The position numbers were made by a program, and so were the translations under genes. Source: Cyanobacteriota bacterium erpe_2018_sw_21hr_WHONDRS-SW48-000092_B_bin.40 (GTDB lineage: Bacteria; Cyanobacteriota; Vampirovibrionia; Obscuribacterales; Obscuribacteraceae). From it: DNA of 64,000 nt. The stretch covers positions 1 through 64,000 of the forward strand of contig JAUPUU010000180.1 in NCBI GenBank assembly GCA_030917395.1. Direction: 5' to 3'. Numbering within the stretch: position 1 is the stretch's first letter; the number at the start of each line of letters is the position of its first letter. A model generated the notes under the pieces. That model was not told the origin of the DNA. It was given only the letters and a program-made list of their open reading frames with translations, and made no database searches. Below are positions 34,381 to 42,942 of the stretch, one piece after another.

Positions 34381-35661
34381 CTACTGAGCCGCTCCAGCTA
34401 AGCTATCCACAGCCAAACTTGAGAGAATGGCACTCAAATCGTAGGCAGAGGCCAGGGCGTCTTCGTGGAAACCATAACGGAAGTAGCTGCCGCAGAAATA
34501 CAAAGCTTGCTCAGGGCTGACCAAGTTGAGTTGCGGCAGCTGAGGCTGAGCCTCAAAGGTTGCTAGATCAAAAAGTGGGTGTGTATATTCAAGCTGGCGC
34601 ACAATTTTACCCGGGTCGATCAAGCCTTCGCTGTTTAACGATACAAAATAATCTTCCTGGCATTTTAGGCCTTGCAGATTATTCATCCAATAATGTGTAT
34701 TAGACTGCTCAGCGATGCGATAGTTCCATGATGCCCAAGCCTTTGGCTCTGTAGGCATTACCCGGCGGTCAGAGTGCACAGTAACCGCATTGTCCTGGTA
34801 CTTAAACGGGGTTAACAGGCGAGCCTCTAAAGCCGTTGGCTCACTAATCAGGGCGAGGGCCTGATCTGCGTGACAGGCAAATATCACCTTATCAAAATCG
34901 CTAAAGCCCCTCTCTGTATGCACCCGAGCGCCATGAACAAGACGCTCAACACGTTTTACTCCAGACGAAAACTTTGTAGTAGGTGAAAGAGCCGCTAGCA
35001 AGCGTTTAACGTACTCTCTTGCACCGCCATCGACTGTGTACCACTGAAAATGAGTGTCTAGGCCAAGAAAACCATGGTTATGGAAGAAGCGAATTAAGGT
35101 GGCAATAGGAAAGTCGTGCACTTTATCTGGTGGCGTGGACCAGACCGCCGAAGCCATCGGTATCAAATACCAATGCAAAAAATCCTCGCCCAGTTTAAAG
35201 TGACTGACATAGTCGCGCACTGAAAGCCTTGAGACATCGGTGGATATATTGGCATTATCCATGTGCAGCAAGGCATTTTTATTGAACCAATCAAGCTTTA
35301 GCAACATACGCCAAAAGCGCGGACTGATTAGATTTCGTCTCTGCGCAAAAATTCGATCTAAACCTGCCCCATTCCATTCAATTTTATCGGGCAAATATTG
35401 CACTGAGAAAGACATGTCGGTCTTCTTAGTAGGAACATCGAGTTCGCTAAATAAAGCCGTCAAATTTGGATAAGTAATATGGTTATAAACCATAAAGCCA
35501 GTATCAAAGGCAACCTTACTGCTGCCAACCACATCAATAGTATTGGTATGACCGCCAAGATAAGAGTTACTCTCAAAAATAGTAAGGTCATATTGGCGGC
35601 TTAGTTTGTGAGCACAACCCAATCCAGCAATTCCAGCCCCGATGATGGCAAGCTTTTTCAT
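34381..35661 (-). CDS. FAD/NAD(P)-dependent oxidoreductase (amine-oxidase-like)
   Basis: This is a 426-residue protein. The dinucleotide-binding motif is IIGAGIAGLGCAHKLS at residues 5-20, followed by ESNSYLGGHTNTIDV. These are hallmarks of the NAD(P)-binding oxidoreductases found beside DUF1365 and CFA synthase genes. FDTGFMVYNHITYPNLTALF near 53 and the C-terminal FCGSYFRYGFHEDALASA near 393 are the FAD-contact segments. The substrate is likely an acyl chain of a membrane lipid, by context. The start overlaps the desaturase stop by 4 bases (ATGA), so translation is coupled. Confidence 0.88.
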   Translation of the reverse strand: MKKLAIIGAGIAGLGCAHKLSRQYDLTIFESNSYLGGHTNTIDVVGSSKVAFDTGFMVYNHITYPNLTALFSELDVPTKKTDMSFSVQYLPDKIEWNGAGLDRIFAQRRNLISPRFWRMLLKLDWFNKNALLHMDNANISTDVSRLSVRDYVSHFKLGEDFLHWYLIPMASAVWSTPPDKVHDFPIATLIRFFHNHGFLGLDTHFQWYTVDGGAREYVKRLLAALSPTTKFSSGVKRVERLVHGARVHTERGFSDFDKVIFACHADQALALISEPTALEARLLTPFKYQDNAVTVHSDRRVMPTEPKAWASWNYRIAEQSNTHYWMNNLQGLKCQEDYFVSLNSEGLIDPGKIVRQLEYTHPLFDLATFEAQPQLPQLNLVSPEQALYFCGSYFRYGFHEDALASAYDLSAILSSLAVDSLAGAAQ

Positions 35662-36677
35662 GTGGTCGCCTTTTTACCAGAAGGATAGCTATAAGCTTCC
35701 GCAGGGACGGGCCTAAGCTGCCAAATAATACCAAGAGCGGCCAGCAGCTTAAGCAAGTAAAAACTAAAGTCTACTTCCCACCAGTAAAAGCCTTGCCTGG
35801 CGGCCCCAGGGAAATAATGATGGTTGTTGTGCCAGCCTTCGCCCATGGTAATTAGGGCGAGAAAGAAGTTATTGCGGCTCTGGTCACCGGTCTCATAGCG
35901 CTGTGAGCCGAACATATGGGTAAAAGAATTGATTGAGGCCGTGCCGTGGAAGAGCACCACCGTACTGACAAAGAAGCCCCAGACCAGCATCTGCAATGGG
36001 CTCGTGCCCAGTTGAGGATAGAACAACTGCAGGCAATAACCCAAAAGCAATAGGCTGCAACCCAAGAGCACAGGAACGAACCAATCGAAGCGATTCAGTA
36101 AAACAAGTTCGGGATAACGGGCCAGATCTGGAATTTTTTCATAGTCCGTCGGCATGTTGCGATCAGCTGTTATCCATCCAATATGGGACCAAATGAAACC
36201 ACTGACCGATGGTGAATGTAAATCTCCATCTTTATCTGAAAGCTTATGGTGGGCACGGTGGTGAGCGGCCCACCACAATGGCCCGCGCTGGACAGCCGAG
36301 CAGGCCATTAGAGCAAAGATAAACTGCGCTCCACGACTAGTCTTAAAAGTACGGTGGGAGAAATAGCGATGAAGAAATGCAGTTACGGCAAACATTCTCA
36401 GCCAGTAGAGGGCGACAGCTGTGGCCAGGGCAATCGGTGACCAACCAACAAAAAAGACAGCGAATACACCAGCATGGAGAAAAGCCAAAGGAAACCAACG
36501 ACTGAACCGAGTTTTCACCGGCTTCTCTCTGACCCGCTCAGCTCCTTCACCAAAATGATCTGAATCGAGCCAGCGCAAAGTAGGAGGCAGCGTGAAATAG
36601 CAATTGCCAGGGTTTGGGGAGCCTACAGTTATAGGTCCGAGTTTAGGTTTAGTGCTATTGGTCATTTTCATCATCAT
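35658..36677 (-). CDS. Acyl-CoA/acyl-lipid delta-9-type fatty acid desaturase
   Basis: This is a 339-residue membrane di-iron enzyme from ATG 36677; an in-frame GTG at 36710 would add 11 residues without a ribosome-binding site. Three His boxes are present: HRYFSHRTFK, HRAHHKLSDKDGDLHSP and WHNNHHYFPGAARQ. Membrane segments flank them (FLHAGVFAVFFVGWSPIALA, GCSLLLLGYCLQLF). It introduces a cis double bond into fatty acyl chains using oxygen. It is first in the long operon, so it can supply unsaturated substrate to the downstream CFA-type methyltransferases. A candidate promoter and palindrome lie 64-115 bases upstream. Confidence 0.93.
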   Translation of the reverse strand: MMMKMTNSTKPKLGPITVGSPNPGNCYFTLPPTLRWLDSDHFGEGAERVREKPVKTRFSRWFPLAFLHAGVFAVFFVGWSPIALATAVALYWLRMFAVTAFLHRYFSHRTFKTSRGAQFIFALMACSAVQRGPLWWAAHHRAHHKLSDKDGDLHSPSVSGFIWSHIGWITADRNMPTDYEKIPDLARYPELVLLNRFDWFVPVLLGCSLLLLGYCLQLFYPQLGTSPLQMLVWGFFVSTVVLFHGTASINSFTHMFGSQRYETGDQSRNNFFLALITMGEGWHNNHHYFPGAARQGFYWWEVDFSFYLLKLLAALGIIWQLRPVPAEAYSYPSGKKATT

Positions 36678-36740
36678 GGCAGCGCCATCGCACCTTTTCC
36701 CCAAAAACACGAGTTAAAGAGCTTTTCAGAACCTAGAAGT

Positions 36741-36780
36741 GCTAACAATTATAAGTTTGACCGAAAAGGTCTTTTCAGTC
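36741..36780 (-). promoter_or_regulatory. Candidate promoter and operator of the lipid operon
   Basis: On the minus strand a perfect TATAAT (36753-36748) lies about 70 bases before the desaturase ATG. Overlapping its spacer and -35 region is a near-perfect inverted repeat, GACCGAAAAG at 36759-36768 and CTTTTCAGTC at 36771-36780, with one mismatch in ten and a 2-base centre. No good TTGACA box is present, which would fit activator-dependent or repressor-controlled transcription. A second small repeat, CAATAG-C-CTATTG, lies next to it at 36780-36792. Confidence 0.45.
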
Positions 36781-36792
36781 AATAGCCTATTG

Positions 36793-37091
36793 GTCATAAT
36801 CTTTTAGACAGTCTCTCAGGCGGAGCTAAGGAAGCCTTGGCGCGGACCACAGGACCATATCCAAACCTGGAGTATTGATTGGACTAACCGCCTATGAGCC
36901 TGGGCGACAGGCTGTCAATCAACGAGAAGGGACAAAGATCAATGACATGGTTAGGTGAGTAGTCGCTTCTATCTTGAGTTTTTAGCGGAGAGTCTCGGAT
37001 TTCCGTATTTGCCCGACGCCACCAGGTTGTCTTGGCGTTCTTGATAATGAGCATATAATCGGTAATAGAAGATATTCACAGGATAAACAAT
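36793..37091. other. Intergenic stretch; one 22-codon ORF of doubtful value
   Basis: This stretch separates the lipid operon from an orphan membrane protein gene. It holds a short open frame at 36894-36962 (plus strand) that would encode MSLGDRLSINEKGQRSMTWL plus two residues, but it has no clear ribosome-binding site. No terminator or tRNA is seen. Confidence 0.35.
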
Positions 37092-37436
37092 GTGTTTGAA
37101 CTGTTGCTGAAACTAAACATTGATGGCACAGAGAATTCTTGGTCGCGAATGGTTCGGAGTTGTCGAAATCTGGCCTTCTATTTTGGTTTTGTTGTCTTTG
37201 GAGTATTCCTGAACTACTTTCTTACGCTGACCGTCTATATTGGTCAGTTTTGCATTTTTGTTTTTCCAGCGATAGAACTATGCAAATTAACAGGTTTTGC
37301 TATATTCCCTTTGCTGCAAATATTTCTGCCCATACTAATTACTACTTTCCACATTTTTGCACTTTGTGGTTTTAGCATTGTTTATATTTTGAACGGTAGC
37401 AAACTTGGCGGCACCAGACGAGGGCAAGCAGCTTGA
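37092..37436 (+). CDS. Small multi-pass membrane protein of unknown function
   Basis: This is a 114-residue protein starting at GTG 37092, with AGGAT a few bases upstream. Two or three hydrophobic segments cover residues 27-105 (FGFVVFGVFLNYFLTLTVYI, FAIFPLLQIFLPILITTFHI). Base composition is richer in A and T than in neighbouring genes, and codon use differs. No family is recognised. It may be an orphan or a recent acquisition. It could also be a chance frame, though the hydrophobic pattern argues against that. Confidence 0.5.
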   Translation: MFELLLKLNIDGTENSWSRMVRSCRNLAFYFGFVVFGVFLNYFLTLTVYIGQFCIFVFPAIELCKLTGFAIFPLLQIFLPILITTFHIFALCGFSIVYILNGSKLGGTRRGQAA

Positions 37437-37543
37437 CCTTAGCTACCGTAAGTTAAGGGCACCGGCCCGTTTAGGCTGGCTATTCGGATCGTCCTAGTGT
37501 TTGACCTTTTGCCAGTGTCTAAATTTTTTTCGAGGATTGATAA

Positions 37544-37957
37544 TTGATTCCCGTGATATCGAAAGCTGACTGGAACAGATGGTGTGTAAAGAACAGCATC
37601 GACCTTTCAGACGCTGAATTTGTACTGGATACGTGTTATCTGGATACCACAAATCTCAACTCGCGACCAGGTACCTTACTGATTGCGAAAGATTCAATTA
37701 TTCACCAATCATATTCTTGGAATGAAGCCCCACCATGGTCTTTTGGGGAATCGAAAGTGAGAGTTGTTGTGCCTTTCGAAAAAATCAAAGATGTTAAAAA
37801 AATGATGCCATTGTCGCTTAGGGTGAAGATTTGTCAGCTGTGGCCGGATGCTCACTATAAGTTTCGTTTGTATGATGAAACGGAGTTGGTCTTAAATCTG
37901 CAAAGAGACTCGGATGTATTCGAGTTTGTTTTGTCACAACATGGATTTGTCATCTAA
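37544..37957 (+). CDS. Protein of unknown function
   Basis: This is a 137-residue protein. The TTG at 37544 has AGGA 8 bases upstream; a GTG at 37553 is an alternative. The central part shows alternating beta-like segments (PGTLLIAKDSIIHQSYSW, KVRVVVPFEKIKDV, KFRLYDETELVLNLQR), which could form a PH- or GRAM-like barrel. That is only a pattern impression. The composition is AT-rich, as for the preceding orphan. It may be followed by a small coupled ORF at 37941. Confidence 0.55.
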   Translation: MIPVISKADWNRWCVKNSIDLSDAEFVLDTCYLDTTNLNSRPGTLLIAKDSIIHQSYSWNEAPPWSFGESKVRVVVPFEKIKDVKKMMPLSLRVKICQLWPDAHYKFRLYDETELVLNLQRDSDVFEFVLSQHGFVI

Positions 37958-38045
37958 GCCAATGTACTTTGAGATAGCAGGCGAAGATGCAAAGGTATTG
38001 TTTAGGTCAAACCTTCCATTTAGAGAAGCCACGCCACAAGAGTAG
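37941..38045 (+). CDS. Possible 34-residue ORF coupled to the preceding gene
   Basis: An ATG at 37941 lies inside the end of the preceding gene in another frame. It reads to TAG at 38043 and encodes a protein beginning MDLSSKPMYFEIAGEDAKVL. The overlap would allow translational coupling. It could be a genuine small protein or the remnant of a longer gene cut by a deletion. No known motif is seen. Confidence 0.25.
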   Translation: MDLSSKPMYFEIAGEDAKVLFRSNLPFREATPQE

Positions 38046-38077
38046 ATAGGTTTTTAAAATTTTGCAGTCGTCAGGGA

Positions 38078-39220
38078 CTATATGGGTGTATAGCCATTGT
38101 GCCTTGGATTCAAGGCACTGATGAGAAGGTCGTCACCAAGGAAATTAGCGCCAGTAATTTGCCACTCAACACTGTCTGCCATCAATCTAGTATTAGCTGA
38201 AGCCACCACTGGCAATGCCTCTTTATCGACCAGCATTTTGGGCGCAACGAACCAATAAAGCTCATCAACTAAGCCAGCGTCAATGAGACTGCCAGCCAAT
38301 TGACCGCCGCCTTCGCACAATACTTTCTGACAGCCCTGATCAAGCAAATACTGAAGAGCCGCTCTAGTATCAAGCCTACCGTTACCCTCATGCGACTGAG
38401 ACAGAGCTACAAGACTGCAAGATGAGGGATAATCACTCTGTTTGACCAGCAGCTCCTCTCGGCAAAAAATTACGGTCTTTCCTTGAGCAGCAAAAATACG
38501 AGCATCAGGCTTTACTGTGCAATTGGGGTCAAGAACGGCTCTAACAGGATTGCGCAGGACCTTTTCTGCGTCATCTCCAAGCCGAACATCTAACTGTGGG
38601 TCATCTAGCCTGGCGGTATTAGCACCAATCAATACAGCATCATAGGCAGCACGCAAGGCCATAACAAATTTTCTAGCAGTGGCACCAGTAACATAGCGAC
38701 TAGCAGCAGTACGATCGGCAATGCGACCATCAAGGGTTAGTGCCATCTTGAGCGAGAGCCAGGGCAGATTTTCTTTGATGGCCTTGAAAAAACCGCGATT
38801 TAAGTAACCACACTCGCTTTCCAATACACCAACTGTCAGGTCAATACCAGCCTCACTAAGCTCTTTCAAGCCACCGCCAGCAACTTTCGGATTGGGATCA
38901 GCAATACCTACCACGACTCGACTAAGCTTGTGTTCTATGATTTTTTTTGAGCACGGAGGCGTGCGGCCAAAATGACAGCACGGCTCTAAGTTGACATAGA
39001 GCGTCGCCCCAACACTCTGGTCTCCAGCTTGATTGAGAGCCTCAACTTCGGCATGGGGCAAACCCGGAGCGTGGTGATAACCTTCTCCTACGATGCGACC
39101 ATCGGGGCTGACCACCACCGCTCCAACCATGGGGTTTGGCGCAGTAAAGCCTTCTGCTTCTTGCGCCAGCTCAAGGGCCCGGCGCATAAAATGCTGGTCG
39201 GCAGTATCGAAACTATCCAA
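38078..39220 (-). CDS. ribD: Bifunctional riboflavin biosynthesis deaminase/reductase
   Basis: This is a 380-residue protein. The N-terminal deaminase domain has zinc-binding HAEVEAL near residue 55 and EPCCHFGRTPPC near residue 80. The C-terminal reductase domain (about 155-365) has SLKMALTLDGRIADR, LIGANTARLDDPQLDVR and VLCEGGGQLAGSLIDAGLVD. The two domains carry out consecutive steps from the GTP-derived pyrimidine toward riboflavin. The start is TTG 39220, which overlaps the pfkA stop by 8 bases and gives the typical N-terminus before FMRRALELA. The rest of the rib pathway is not in this window. Confidence 0.94.
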   Translation of the reverse strand: MDSFDTADQHFMRRALELAQEAEGFTAPNPMVGAVVVSPDGRIVGEGYHHAPGLPHAEVEALNQAGDQSVGATLYVNLEPCCHFGRTPPCSKKIIEHKLSRVVVGIADPNPKVAGGGLKELSEAGIDLTVGVLESECGYLNRGFFKAIKENLPWLSLKMALTLDGRIADRTAASRYVTGATARKFVMALRAAYDAVLIGANTARLDDPQLDVRLGDDAEKVLRNPVRAVLDPNCTVKPDARIFAAQGKTVIFCREELLVKQSDYPSSCSLVALSQSHEGNGRLDTRAALQYLLDQGCQKVLCEGGGQLAGSLIDAGLVDELYWFVAPKMLVDKEALPVVASANTRLMADSVEWQITGANFLGDDLLISALNPRHNGYTPI

Positions 39221-40256
39221 AGAAAACTTCAGCCACGCGATAAAGCTCCATATCGAGAGTCTTCAAACTACTTGTGGCTTCCTCAATGGCGACATCGTGC
39301 AACTTCGAACCTGACAGTGCTACCATGCGTCCAAATTTTTGTTCATGCACAAGTTGGGTAGCTTTAACGCCAAAGCGGGTGGCCAAAACTCTATCAAAGG
39401 CTGTAGGGGCGCCACCACGCTGTATGTGGCCAAGAATAGTGGCACGAGTCTCAAAGCCGGTTTCGGCTTCGATTAATCGCGCCAATTGATTGCCGATACT
39501 AGAACTATCGGAAGGTGAATCATGGGTAGGCTCGGCGCTGAGTTCACTAGCCTCAGTCGCACCGTCTGGCGACTCAAAGCGTGCGCCCTCAGCCACTACT
39601 ACAATAGAATAATCCCGGCCCCGTGAGTGCCTGGTCTTGATTGCTTGTACTACTTCTTGCGCCTTAATCGGCTTCTCTGGCACCAGAATAAAATCGGCAC
39701 CACCAGCAATACCGCCGTAGCAGGCAATCCAGCCGGCTTTGCGGCCCATCACTTCGCAGACAAGCACGCGGTTATGCGACTCGGCCGTTGTGTGCAAGCG
39801 ATCTATAGCCTCTGTAACGATGTTAATGGCAGTATCAAAACCAAAAGTGAAGTCAGTGGCATTGATGTCATTGTCGATAGTCTTAGGCACACAGACAACG
39901 TTCAATTTGTGCTCTTGGTGCAGCCGGTTAGCAACACTACAAGTATCAATGTCGCCCACAGCAATGAGAGCATCTAGTCGATTTTTGACGATATTTTCGG
40001 CAATGCGCTCAGGGCCACGGTCAAGCTTAAAAGGATTAGTGCGAGATGTGCGCAGGATAGTTCCACCACGGTGAATCAAGCCACCTGTAGATTGCATAGT
40101 CAGTGGCATCACCATATTCTCGATGGGGCCACGCCAACCTTCTAAGAAACCAACTACTTCAGATGAATACTCTTTGACGCTTGTTCTCACCACCGCTCTA
40201 ATTACGGCGTTCAAGCCAGGGCAATCCCCGCCACCAGTCAAAATTCCAATACGCAT
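39213..40256 (-). CDS. 6-phosphofructokinase, likely group III with pyrophosphate-type signature
   Basis: This is a 347-residue glycolytic enzyme. The N-terminus MRIGILTGGGDCPGLNAVIR and RGGTILRTSRTNPF mark the phosphofructokinase A superfamily. PKTIDNDINATDFTFGFDTA carries the catalytic Asp. Two positions that separate donors look like the pyrophosphate type: the residue equivalent to E. coli Gly104 appears to be Asp (AVGDIDTCSVA), and that equivalent to Gly124 is Lys in PKTIDND. The loop is odd, because the usual GGD/GGE reads GDI. A Ser/Thr/Asp-rich insert near residues 228-252 (ATEASELSAEPTHDSPSDSS) is unusual. It is coupled by overlap to ribD. Confidence 0.9.
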   Translation of the reverse strand: MRIGILTGGGDCPGLNAVIRAVVRTSVKEYSSEVVGFLEGWRGPIENMVMPLTMQSTGGLIHRGGTILRTSRTNPFKLDRGPERIAENIVKNRLDALIAVGDIDTCSVANRLHQEHKLNVVCVPKTIDNDINATDFTFGFDTAINIVTEAIDRLHTTAESHNRVLVCEVMGRKAGWIACYGGIAGGADFILVPEKPIKAQEVVQAIKTRHSRGRDYSIVVVAEGARFESPDGATEASELSAEPTHDSPSDSSSIGNQLARLIEAETGFETRATILGHIQRGGAPTAFDRVLATRFGVKATQLVHEQKFGRMVALSGSKLHDVAIEEATSSLKTLDMELYRVAEVFFG

Positions 40257-40391
40257 TATCGTTTCTCTTTTGATTTTCCCATGCCAAGCGGCAACTATCG
40301 TTCGTCATCGTTAGTATGTAAGGGCCATCAGTATACTGAGCAGCCAAATCGACGGGCGGAAGGCTTAAGAATCATAAAGTTCTAAGGGTTT

Positions 40392-40420
40392 TTGTCAGCA
40401 GTGTCTTACATTTATAGACT
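40392..40420 (+). promoter_or_regulatory. Candidate sigma-70 promoter for sucCD
   Basis: TTGTCA at 40392-40397 and TAGACT at 40415-40420 are spaced by 17 bases and lie about 20 bases before the sucC start. The -35 is 5/6 and the -10 is 4/6 against consensus. A TATAGA at 40413 overlaps it with a shorter spacer. Confidence 0.35.
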
Positions 40421-40440
40421 GCCAATAAGAGGACACGATC

Positions 40441-41586
40441 TTGAATCTCTACGAATACGAAGCCAAGCGAATTTTTGCCGAAGGGGGCATCAATGTACCG
40501 CCTTCTCAGCGCATCACTAAGCCAGAAGAATTGGCCAAAATCCATTTCGGTTATCCCCTAACCCTAAAATGCCAGGTCTTGGCAGGCGGCCGCGGCAAAG
40601 CCGGCGGCATCAAATTTGCCAAAGACTTGAAAGACGGCATGGCACTTGCCAAGGACATGCTCAAACTTTCAATCAAAGATTCAAAAACCGAAAGTCTATT
40701 GGTTGAGCCCAAGATGTCTATCGCCCGCGAACTCTATCTCGCTGTCACCCTAGACCGCGACCGCGGCTGCCCAATTTTCATCGCCTCAGCTGAAGGCGGC
40801 ATTGAAATCGAATCTTCGTCAAACGTTTTGACCGAGCCAATTCCTCATCCATATCAGCCTTTCGTTGGCCGCAACCTCGCCCAAAAGCTGGGCTTGAAGG
40901 GTGCTGTGCTCAACAAAGTAGCTGACATTGCCAACAAGCTCTATAAAATATTTGAAAGCAAAGACCTAGACCTTGCTGAAATCAACCCACTAGTTATCAC
41001 CGAAGGCGACGATGTAGTTGCCCTCGATGGCAAAATCATCATCAACGACGATGCTGTTGATAGACAACCTCAATTCAGAGGCTGGGAAGAAGCTCACCTC
41101 TGCGACCTCTCAGTAAGAGAACGCAATGCCAAGATGACCGGTTTAAACCTGGTTGAATTAGATGGCAACATCGGCATCCTCTGCAACGGCGCTGGACTAA
41201 CCATGGCCACCATGGACATGGTCAAAGCTTTTGGCGGCCAACCTGGCAACTTCTTAGATGCTGGCGGCGGCTCTGACCAAAAGAAAACACTAGCAGCGCT
41301 AGAACTCGTTAACGACAACCCCAATGTTGATGTCATTCTGCTCAACATCTTGGGCGGTATCACAGCCTGCGACGAAGTTGCCGGTGCCCTCGTTGAGTTC
41401 ATGAAAAAGTATCCAGAGCGCGCCATGGTCGTAAGACTGCGGGGCAACAACCAAGACATCGCCGAAAAAATGCTGGCTCAATCGGGTCTCAAGCTTTATC
41501 CAGATTTGGAAGAAGCAGTTAAGGAAGCGGTTAGCCGCGCCAAAACAGGTAGTTCCAAAAAACCAGTTGCCGCCGGCAAAGCCTAA
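40441..41586 (+). CDS. sucC: Succinyl-CoA ligase (ADP/GDP-forming), beta subunit
   Basis: This 381-residue subunit of the citric-acid-cycle enzyme makes succinate and ATP from succinyl-CoA. The ATP-grasp N-terminus [20 protein letters not shown] and [20 protein letters not shown] are typical. The C-terminal [20 protein letters not shown] and [14 protein letters not shown] form the CoA-ligase domain. The start codon is TTG at 40441 with AGAGGA upstream. sucD follows after 14 bases with AAGGAG, so the two subunits are co-expressed. Confidence 0.96.
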   Translation: MNLYEYEAKRIFAEGGINVPPSQRITKPEELAKIHFGYPLTLKCQVLAGGRGKAGGIKFAKDLKDGMALAKDMLKLSIKDSKTESLLVEPKMSIARELYLAVTLDRDRGCPIFIASAEGGIEIESSSNVLTEPIPHPYQPFVGRNLAQKLGLKGAVLNKVADIANKLYKIFESKDLDLAEINPLVITEGDDVVALDGKIIINDDAVDRQPQFRGWEEAHLCDLSVRERNAKMTGLNLVELDGNIGILCNGAGLTMATMDMVKAFGGQPGNFLDAGGGSDQKKTLAALELVNDNPNVDVILLNILGGITACDEVAGALVEFMKKYPERAMVVRLRGNNQDIAEKMLAQSGLKLYPDLEEAVKEAVSRAKTGSSKKPVAAGKA

Positions 41587-41600
41587 AAGGAGATTCTAAA

Positions 41601-42482
41601 GTGATTCTTGTCGACAAACATACAAAAGTAATCGTCCAGGGCATAACTGGCAAAATGGGCGCTGCCCACACCAAGCGCATGATCGAGTACGGCACCAACA
41701 TTGTTGGCGGCGTAACGCCTGGTAAGGGCGGCGAGAAAATGCATGGCGCCCCTGTATTCGACACTGTCAAACAAGCAGTAGAAGCTACAGAAGCAACTTG
41801 CTCAGTAATCTTTGTGCCACCGTACCTGGCTCTTGATGCCGGTTGCGAAGCCCTTGATGCCGGAATTAGCCTCTTGGTTCTAATTACCGAAGGCATTCCA
41901 CCACTAGATACAGCGAAATTGGTTGCTCAAGTGAAAGCCAAAGGCGCCAAGCTAATTGGTCCAAACTGCCCTGGTATTATCACCCCAGGTCAATCACTCA
42001 TCGGCATTCTTCCTGGCTCGATTTTCAAATCAGGACCAGTAGGTATGGTGAGCAAGAGCGGCACTCTCACCTATGAAATCGCTCTAGCTCTAACTGAAAG
42101 TGGCCTTGGTCAATCAACTTGCGTAGGCACCGGTGGCGACCCTATTAAAGGTGTTGACTATCAAGAATGCCTCACTATGTTTGAAAACGATCCAGCCACC
42201 GAAGTGATTGTTATGATCGGTGAAATCGGCGGTAACGCTGAAGAAGAAGCCGCTGCCTTCATCAAGAAGTCAATCAAAAAGCCAGTAATTGGTTTCATTG
42301 CTGGACAAACTGCACCTCCCGGAAAACGCATGGGCCACGCTGGCGCCATCATTTCTGGTGGCAAAGGCACAGCCGAATCTAAGCTAGAAGCTTTCAAAGC
42401 TAATGGCGTAAGAGTGGCTATGACCCCAGCAGAAGTAGCTAAGCAAGTAGCAGATGCTCTCAAGCAACCAGCTAAAGCTTAA
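41601..42482 (+). CDS. sucD: Succinyl-CoA ligase, alpha subunit
   Basis: This is a 293-residue subunit starting with GTG at 41601. The CoA-binding Rossmann fold begins [32 protein letters not shown] near residue 122 is a family signature. The phosphorylated active-site His lies in [18 protein letters not shown] near residue 247. It forms the complex with SucC and is followed by a strong terminator. Confidence 0.97.
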   Translation: MILVDKHTKVIVQGITGKMGAAHTKRMIEYGTNIVGGVTPGKGGEKMHGAPVFDTVKQAVEATEATCSVIFVPPYLALDAGCEALDAGISLLVLITEGIPPLDTAKLVAQVKAKGAKLIGPNCPGIITPGQSLIGILPGSIFKSGPVGMVSKSGTLTYEIALALTESGLGQSTCVGTGGDPIKGVDYQECLTMFENDPATEVIVMIGEIGGNAEEEAAAFIKKSIKKPVIGFIAGQTAPPGKRMGHAGAIISGGKGTAESKLEAFKANGVRVAMTPAEVAKQVADALKQPAKA

Positions 42483-42504
42483 GCTCTAAAAACTAAATCG
42501 AAAG

Positions 42505-42536
42505 CGGAGAGATCAATTGGTCTCTCCGTTTTTTTT
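42505..42536 (+). terminator. Rho-independent terminator after sucCD
   Basis: The stem CGGAGAGA (42505-42512) with TCTCTCCG (42521-42528) extends inward by two more pairs, one of them a wobble. It is followed by eight T residues at 42529-42536. It lies 22 bases after the sucD stop and before the convergent DUF1493 gene. Confidence 0.9.
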
Positions 42537-42544
42537 GAGTTAAA

Positions 42545-42928
42545 TTATTCGGCTGGTCGATTGCTCAAGTCTGGAAATTTCTTTGTCACCGCAGCCTCGT
42601 ACAAGTCCATAACCGTTATAGGGACAAACTTCCAGGCAGTCCCACTGATATTTATCTTCTCCCGCTCGAATATGAGCCAGTACAGCCAAGCAAACGGATT
42701 GAAAGGCTCCTCTGGACCAAAATGTCTGTCAAAACTAAAATTGGCCATATCAATATCAAATTTCTTCTCTAGCGCGGCCATCAAGTCTTCAGCGTCGATG
42801 CCAGCAATTCCGAAATCATGCGTAACACGCGACAAGATCTGAACGTTTTTAATTCCGCCGCTCTCTTTGACAATAGCAACAACACAATCGTAGATGTCTT
42901 GGTCTATTTCTTGAGGGAAATTATTCAC
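42545..42928 (-). CDS. DUF1493-like, acyl-carrier-protein-like protein
   Basis: This is a 127-residue protein. The segment HDFGIAGIDAEDLMAALEKK, continuing to FDIDMANFSFDRHFGPEEPF (about residues 36-75), matches the DUF1493 pattern: D-G-GxD-AE-L...F-(V/I)D...F.F.R.F..E. DUF1493 is related to acyl carrier proteins. The usual Ser of the phosphopantetheine site appears to be absent; the position reads Gly-Ile-Asp. It may therefore be a non-modified ACP-like helper. It starts 14 bases after the stop of the FAD hydroxylase upstream, so the two are probably one operon. Confidence 0.65.
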   Translation of the reverse strand: MNNFPQEIDQDIYDCVVAIVKESGGIKNVQILSRVTHDFGIAGIDAEDLMAALEKKFDIDMANFSFDRHFGPEEPFNPFAWLYWLIFEREKINISGTAWKFVPITVMDLYEAAVTKKFPDLSNRPAE

Positions 42929-42942
42929 TACGTCGATTTACC

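Noticed and set aside
36894-36962. 22-codon open frame upstream of the orphan membrane gene
   Set aside because: No ribosome-binding site and too short to judge; kept only as a note in the intergenic entry.
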